IMG/VR virus record: IMGVR_UViG_3300023223_000240
Span: 1-39,130 of that record
Strand: one strand, 5' to 3'
Origin: a virus
DNA length: 39,130 bases
Each line of letters starts with the position of its first letter. Position 1 is the stretch's first letter. Positions 35,004-39,130 of the stretch are shown here, in pieces. The position numbers were made by a program, and so were the translations under genes. Below the pieces are notes generated by a model. It made no database searches. It was not told the DNA's origin and saw only the letters and a program-made list of their open reading frames with translations.

Positions 35004-35972
35004 ATGGCTGTCGAAACAAACACTAACTTAACTTTTGCCACAATTGGCATCAGGGAAGATTTGGCTGAGAAGATTTATCTTGTCGCCGCAGAAGATACCC
35101 CGTTTACTTCAAACATCGGTACAACTTCCGCAACCGCAACTTTCCACGAATGGCAAACCCACGCTTTAGCAAGTGCTATTGACACTAACGCTGTGTTAGA
35201 GGGTGATGACTCCACAATTGATGCTGCTACTCGTACGGTTCGTGTAGGTAACCGCACACAGATTTCAGATAAAACTGCTTCTGTGTCAGGAACCAACCAG
35301 GCTGTAGATCAAGCAGGTCGTTCAAGTGAAATGGCTTTCCAACTTGTAACTAAAGGTACTGAGCTTGCTCGTGATATTGAGAAGCAAATGCTTTCCAATA
35401 AAGCGTCTGTTGCTGGTACTGCAACCTTGGCCCGTCAATCCGCCGGTATGCTAGCTTGGCTAGAAACTAATACGGAACGTGGTGTAGGTGGTTCTGATGG
35501 TGGTTTTAGTTCTGGTGTAGTATCTGCCGCAACAAACGGCACACTACGCAACTTCACCGAAACATTATTGAAAGCTGCTCAACAATCAGCATTTAGTAAT
35601 GGTGGTAAACCAACGCAGCTTTATATGGATGGTGTCTTAAAACAAACCTTCTCAACATTTGGCGGGATTTCCGCTACTCGTGTTAATACAACACAAGATG
35701 CACAAGCAATGACATCTATCATTGGTGCTGCTGATGTATATGTTGGTGACTTTGGTGTTCTGACAGCAATCCCACATCCTTACGGCACAACTGGCCGTGA
35801 TGTGATCGGTGTTGATACATCAATGGTTGCTAAATCTATTCTACGCGCAATGGCTTCAATGGAGCTTGCTAAGAATGGTGATGCTGAGCGCCGCTTGCTT
35901 AACGAAGAGTATTGCTTAGAAGTTAAAAACGAGGCTGCACACTTTGTTGTAGCAGATGTTGATGCCCCATAA
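35004..35972 (+). CDS. Major capsid protein, DUF5309/SU10-type, 322 aa
   Basis: The first 130 residues contain LAEKIYLVAAEDTPFTSNIG, then HEWQTHALASAIDTNAVLEG, NRTQISDKTASVSGTNQAVD and ARDIEKQMLSNKASVAGTA, which match the DUF5309 type of HK97-fold capsid protein from podo- and siphoviruses. The region ARQSAGMLAWLETN is also characteristic. It is a single-protein shell building block. A UUCG hairpin follows at 35979. Confidence 0.85.
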   Translation: MAVETNTNLTFATIGIREDLAEKIYLVAAEDTPFTSNIGTTSATATFHEWQTHALASAIDTNAVLEGDDSTIDAATRTVRVGNRTQISDKTASVSGTNQAVDQAGRSSEMAFQLVTKGTELARDIEKQMLSNKASVAGTATLARQSAGMLAWLETNTERGVGGSDGGFSSGVVSAATNGTLRNFTETLLKAAQQSAFSNGGKPTQLYMDGVLKQTFSTFGGISATRVNTTQDAQAMTSIIGAADVYVGDFGVLTAIPHPYGTTGRDVIGVDTSMVAKSILRAMASMELAKNGDAERRLLNEEYCLEVKNEAAHFVVADVDAP

Positions 35973-35978
35973 ATGATT

Positions 35979-36000
35979 AGGGGCTTCGGCCCCTTCTCTT
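35979..36000 (+). terminator. UUCG hairpin, probably partial terminator, after the capsid gene
   Basis: AGGGGC (35979-35984), TTCG loop, GCCCCT (35989-35994), followed by the mixed TCTCTT. Because the U-tract is interrupted, some transcripts could read through to the tail genes, giving more capsid mRNA than tail mRNA. Confidence 0.65.
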
Positions 36001-36018
36001 AACCTAAAGGAAACTACA

Positions 36019-36282
36019 ATGGCTAAAGCCAAAAAAGAACTAACAGAAGCAGAATTAGTTGCTGAAAAGTTTAAGAAGAAAATCGCAAATATGAAAAAAG
36101 CATGTAATGACCTTGAGGTTGTTGTGCAATGTGTTTGTGATAATGTTCATCTAGGAGAAGGTAAGGACAAGCTAACCGCTGAGCAAAACTCGCAAGGTAA
36201 CTGGAAGAATGGTGGTGTTGCTATTGTTTCCAAGAAAGATGCTAAAGTTCTTGTTGAAAATGAACAATGTGAAATTCTATGA
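36019..36282 (+). CDS. Small structural-region protein, 87 aa
   Basis: A basic helical N-terminus (AKAKKELTEAELVAEKFKKK) is followed by a beta-rich domain (VVVQCVCDNVHLGEGKDKLT and GVAIVSKKDAKVLVENEQCE). Small proteins between capsid and adaptor genes often reinforce the head-tail joint. AAAGGAAACTACA precedes the ATG. Family not certain. Confidence 0.55.
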   Translation: MAKAKKELTEAELVAEKFKKKIANMKKACNDLEVVVQCVCDNVHLGEGKDKLTAEQNSQGNWKNGGVAIVSKKDAKVLVENEQCEIL

Positions 36283-36605
36283 GTGAAACGCGCCTCATAA
36301 GACAAAGCAGAGGCATCAATACTTATATGACTGTTAATGGTAATGAGACCACTATTACTAAGAAGCAAATTATTGAAGGCCATTTAGCGGTTAATAGGGC
36401 ACTTGCTATCGCTAATGGTAAGAGAATGAAAAGTGATTATTGTAACCCCGTTGCTAGCATACCTGCTATTTTACAGGTTAAATGGTTGAATGAAGAGGGT
36501 TGGAATTCTGATCACTTACATGACCCAGACGTTCAAAAGAAACTAAAAGCTAAACTTAATTCAAATGAATACATGTACTTGAGAACAAGTGAGATTATTT
36601 TCTAA
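36279..36605 (+). CDS. Hypothetical structural-region protein, 108 aa
   Basis: ATGA overlap. It has LAVNRALAIANGKRMKSDY then PAILQVKWLNEEGWNSDHLH, and ends MYLRTSEIIF. A pattern 'W.......D.....LL..KLN..D...LRT' near the end is common in phage proteins of this position. No function. Confidence 0.6.
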   Translation: MSETRLIRQSRGINTYMTVNGNETTITKKQIIEGHLAVNRALAIANGKRMKSDYCNPVASIPAILQVKWLNEEGWNSDHLHDPDVQKKLKAKLNSNEYMYLRTSEIIF

Positions 36606-37231
36606 TGGCCCGTATTACTGATTTACCGACATTAATTACAGAAGTTAAGTTATGGATCAATGATTCAGGAACAACTGATGATACTGTTAAGGGTTGGGTA
36701 CAGCTATTTGAAAGTCGAGCGCGCCGGGTTTTAGCTCAATTAGATAATGAAGTCACTGTGACCTCCGTTCCTTCAAGTGAGCTTGACGCGCTACCAACTG
36801 GATTTAACGGCCTTAGAGAGGCTTATGTTGTTGGAAGCCCTAACAAGCCATTAACATTGATTAGCCCAGCGCAAATGACTAGACATGGAAACCTAACGGG
36901 TAATCCTGTGTTCTTTAGCATAGAAGCGGGTAATTTCAGGTTTAATCCTACTGCATCTGGTGAAACAGTCACTTATACTTACTTTAGAAAGCTTGATGAT
37001 CTTACTGATGGTTCACCAACTAACTATTTAATTCTTGAATACCCCGATGTTTATCTAGCTGGTACGCTAACGGTTGCTGAAAAGTTTTTAAGGGATGATG
37101 TTGACGCTCAGCAGTTCAAGAATATTGTTGATGAGTGGTTTGATGAAATGGAAGATCAAGATAAACGTCGTAAGATTGCCGGACAGAAAAAACGTGTCGG
37201 TCAAAATCCATCATTGGGGAATCTAGTATGA
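36605..37231 (+). CDS. Head-tail adaptor protein (tail tube A / gp4-like), 208 aa
   Basis: An N-terminal helical bundle of LPTLITEVKLWINDSGTTDD then VQLFESRARRVLAQLDNEVT and a beta region with PTGFNGLREAYVVGSPNKPL and FFSIEAGNFRFNPTASGETV is the layout of adaptors that sit below the portal in podoviruses, known in P22 as gp4 and in T7 as gp11. It is joined to the tail protein by an ATGA overlap. The assignment is by pattern and gene order. Confidence 0.7.
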   Translation: MARITDLPTLITEVKLWINDSGTTDDTVKGWVQLFESRARRVLAQLDNEVTVTSVPSSELDALPTGFNGLREAYVVGSPNKPLTLISPAQMTRHGNLTGNPVFFSIEAGNFRFNPTASGETVTYTYFRKLDDLTDGSPTNYLILEYPDVYLAGTLTVAEKFLRDDVDAQQFKNIVDEWFDEMEDQDKRRKIAGQKKRVGQNPSLGNLV

Positions 37232-38691
37232 TACCTTTTGGACCATGGCTACCTGATAGACCTAATTTATTAAACCCCGGCGCGACTGTGGCTTTAAACG
37301 TTGTCCCTATGCCTGGAGGTTATGGACCGTTTCAAGGAGGTACTGTTGTTTCTAATGCTTTGACAAGTGCGTGTAAAGGGGCCGCTTCTTTTAAACAAGT
37401 TGATGGTTCTAGCTTTAATTTCGCTGGTGATAGCACAACCCTCTATACGTTGAACGGTACAAGCTGGGATGATATAGGGGCTAAGGTTTATAATGTTGCT
37501 TTTTTCAATCAATGGAAATTTGCGCAGTTTGGTACTTTAATTCTTGCTGTTAATGGTAGTGATAAAATACAAAAGATACGAGCCGGAACAGAAAGTGTAT
37601 TTACAGAGATTACTGGCACGGACACGCCAAGCCCTGAATTTATAACCGTTGTGAAAGAATTTGTTGTTGTCGGACCTATTACTATTTCAAACGAAATCAA
37701 CATCCAATGGTCAGCAAGAAATGACGCGACTAGCTGGACAATAGGAACTAACAGCGCGAGTACGCAACCTTTGTTTGAGGGCGGCCCACTTCAAGGTATG
37801 ACAGGGGGAGACTTTGGAACGATCCTGCAAGAGTTTGCTATTACTAGAATGAACTTTGTGGGTGGTGATTTAATCTTTACCTTTGATGTTATTGAGGGCG
37901 CTAAAGGGTGCTTGGTTCCCGGGTCAATTATTCAATGGGGCGCAATTACTTATTATTGGTCAGAAGATGGGGTAGAGGCTTTTAATAGAACCGGTGGGCC
38001 TAATATTGGCACTGGTAAGGTAAATGAAACTCTTCTTAAAAGATTAGATATGACCAAACTTCATTTGGTAACAGCTACGGTTGATCCATTAAGACGTTTA
38101 ATTATTTGGTCATATCCAACACAGAGCGACGGGAATAGACTATTAATTTATAATATTGGAGAAAAAAGATTTTCTGATGTTGCTCTAGAAATTCAAGTTT
38201 TAGTGTCTTCAAAAACTGTTGCTGTTAGTATTGATGATATTGCTGGCTCAATTGATGACGTGCCTCTAACAGGGTTTCCGGGAGTAACAAGTTTAGATGA
38301 TGCCGCTTTATTCGGTGGTATTAGGCAATTGTCAGCTTTTGATACGGATAATAAGTTAGCAACTTTAAACGGTGATGCTTTAGCAGCGACCTTAGAGACA
38401 GGTGAGTTTATCTTAGGTGCAGATGGCGCACTAGTAAGTGAGAATAAAAAAGTACACATAAGACGTTTACGAGGCGCAATTGATGGCATCCACACTTTAA
38501 AAGTTAAACAAAGAAGTAAATTACAAGAACCACCTGTTGATGAAACAGGAACACTTCAAGATGATGGTTCTTATCCTGTGCTAGCGAATAATAGGTATCA
38601 ATCTTTTGAAATGGAAACGTTAGCCGCTGCTGATTGGACTTTTACACAAGGCATAGACATAGAAGAAGCTACTAAGGGTGGGAAGAGGTAG
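37228..38691 (+). CDS. Tail nozzle/hub-like protein (P22 gp10-like), 487 aa
   Basis: MIPFGPWLPDRPNLLNPGAT then ALNVVPMPGGYGPFQGGTVV is the very common start of podovirus tail-hub proteins. The repeats KGAASFKQVDGSSFNFAGDS and YTLNGTSWDDIG build a beta-propeller-like body, and the end (EMETLAAADWTFTQGIDIEE) is a final blade. It closes the tail below the adaptor. ATGA overlap with it. Confidence 0.75.
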   Translation: MIPFGPWLPDRPNLLNPGATVALNVVPMPGGYGPFQGGTVVSNALTSACKGAASFKQVDGSSFNFAGDSTTLYTLNGTSWDDIGAKVYNVAFFNQWKFAQFGTLILAVNGSDKIQKIRAGTESVFTEITGTDTPSPEFITVVKEFVVVGPITISNEINIQWSARNDATSWTIGTNSASTQPLFEGGPLQGMTGGDFGTILQEFAITRMNFVGGDLIFTFDVIEGAKGCLVPGSIIQWGAITYYWSEDGVEAFNRTGGPNIGTGKVNETLLKRLDMTKLHLVTATVDPLRRLIIWSYPTQSDGNRLLIYNIGEKRFSDVALEIQVLVSSKTVAVSIDDIAGSIDDVPLTGFPGVTSLDDAALFGGIRQLSAFDTDNKLATLNGDALAATLETGEFILGADGALVSENKKVHIRRLRGAIDGIHTLKVKQRSKLQEPPVDETGTLQDDGSYPVLANNRYQSFEMETLAAADWTFTQGIDIEEATKGGKR

Positions 38692-38693
38692 AA

Positions 38694-38930
38694 ATGGCAG
38701 CTAGTTTAGAAAGACCATCAATTCCTAAAACTATTAGTGATGATCCAGAGGATTTAAAAGCTTGGATTTATGAAGTTGCGCGGTGGATTGAACTAGCTAA
38801 TGCGCAGGGTTTTGACTTAAAAGGAAATGTGGTCGAAGGGGAGATTTTTTTAAATGATTTGCCTGTTGTGGGAACAGGAACAAGCGGGACGTTATGGAAT
38901 GATGCAAACACTATTAAGATTGTTCCATAA
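38694..38930 (+). CDS. Small tail-type protein, 78 aa
   Basis: A helical start (LERPSIPKTISDDPEDLKAW) is followed by a Gly/Thr-rich end with LNDLPVVGTGTSGTLWNDAN and TIKIVP. Phages often carry LP.......G.LW.D......V. motifs at the end of small tail proteins. No biochemical role. The stop overlaps the next ATG. Confidence 0.65.
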   Translation: MAASLERPSIPKTISDDPEDLKAWIYEVARWIELANAQGFDLKGNVVEGEIFLNDLPVVGTGTSGTLWNDANTIKIVP

Positions 38931-39130
38931 TGCCTGGAATACCTATTGAGAATATAGAAACTATCTGGCCTATGGCCGCTGAGCATTTTAAGAAGTTTGA
39001 AGATTTAGATGATAGATTTGAAATAGAAGATTATAAACAAAGATGCTTAAACGGTGAGTTTGTTTTATGGATGGGTAGGAATGGTAAGGTAGCAGTAATA
39101 TTAGAGGTATCAGACTACCACAAAGGCAAA
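38930..39130 (+). CDS. GNAT-like virion-associated protein (5' part; continues at 1-327)
   Basis: ATG at 38930 in a TAATG overlap. The opening MPGIPIENIETIWPMAAEHF leads directly into the frame that starts at position 1, codon 20. The gene is intact once the repeat is closed (127 aa), which is the best evidence that the molecule is circular or permuted. Confidence 0.8.
   Translation, partial: MPGIPIENIETIWPMAAEHFKKFEDLDDRFEIEDYKQRCLNGEFVLWMGRNGKVAVILEVSDYHKGK
38987..39130. repeat. Terminal direct repeat, right copy
   Basis: Exact copy of 1-144; see the left copy. Confidence 0.97.

Overview
This window is a complete small tailed-phage genome, or a circularised phage contig, rather than a piece of a cellular chromosome. 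The first 144 bases (1-144) are repeated exactly as the last 144 (38987-39130), so the unique length is 38,986 bp, and one gene runs across the ends (38930 to 327). The DNA is AT-rich and very densely coded, mostly with ATGA or TAATG stop/start overlaps. The virion genes are of podovirus type: large terminase, a long (732 aa) P22-like portal, a DUF5309-type capsid, an adaptor, a nozzle-like tail protein and three large presumed ejection proteins. A 57-aa GcrA-like helix-turn-helix protein points weakly to an alphaproteobacterial host. I recognise no tyrosine integrase, tRNA, CRISPR array, DNA polymerase, RNA polymerase or replicative helicase.

Layout, following transcription. (1) Late operon, + strand, 25322 to the end and through the circle to 7287: tail or fibre proteins (25.3-27.5 kb), small accessory genes (27.5-29.7 kb), terminase, portal, scaffold and capsid (29.7-36.0 kb), adaptor and tail (36.0-38.9 kb), ejection proteins (0.3-4.2 kb), a fibre-like protein (4.2-4.9 kb), then a compact lysis cassette (5.3-7.3 kb: membrane protein, small TM protein in a second frame, holin-like, anchored endolysin, holin-like, and an overlapping spanin-like pair). 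(2) A gap at 7288-7489 with a good promoter followed about 60 bp later by a terminator (candidate small RNA) and a facing terminator for the next operon. (3) A - strand operon, 9950 to 7490: lipoprotein, small membrane proteins, a GHKL-like protein with an EExxH tail, and a last gene interrupted by an in-frame TAA. (4) A + strand operon, 10134-15266: serine recombinase, cytosine-methyltransferase-like protein, then 19 tiny coupled genes (49-98 aa), many joined by the same repeated start-site sequences. (5) A - strand recombination operon, 18553 to 15253: ERF annealing protein, AP2/HNH endonuclease, a Ref-like nuclease, a DUF1367 protein and four tiny genes. (6) A + strand early operon, 18858-23029: ribbon-helix-helix regulator, RuvC-like resolvase, a replication-type protein and many small phage proteins. 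(7) A 506-bp gap (23030-23535) with a strong promoter and a densely hairpinned RNA-like stretch, leading into (8) a short regulatory operon, 23536-25178, with a winged-helix-like protein and a LexA-type DNA-binding domain.

Working model: divergent early promoters near 18.8 kb drive recombination leftwards and replication rightwards. The regulators at 18.9 and 23.5-24.6 kb probably time expression. A promoter at 25.2 kb starts the virion and lysis genes. The most unusual features are the repeated start-associated sequences AAACAAAYGAGC and AAGGAATTTTTAAATGAGC at the joints of the small-gene array, the multi-hairpin RNA region at 23335-23490, the promoter/terminator pair at 7305-7398, and the nonsense-split gene at 7490-7855.
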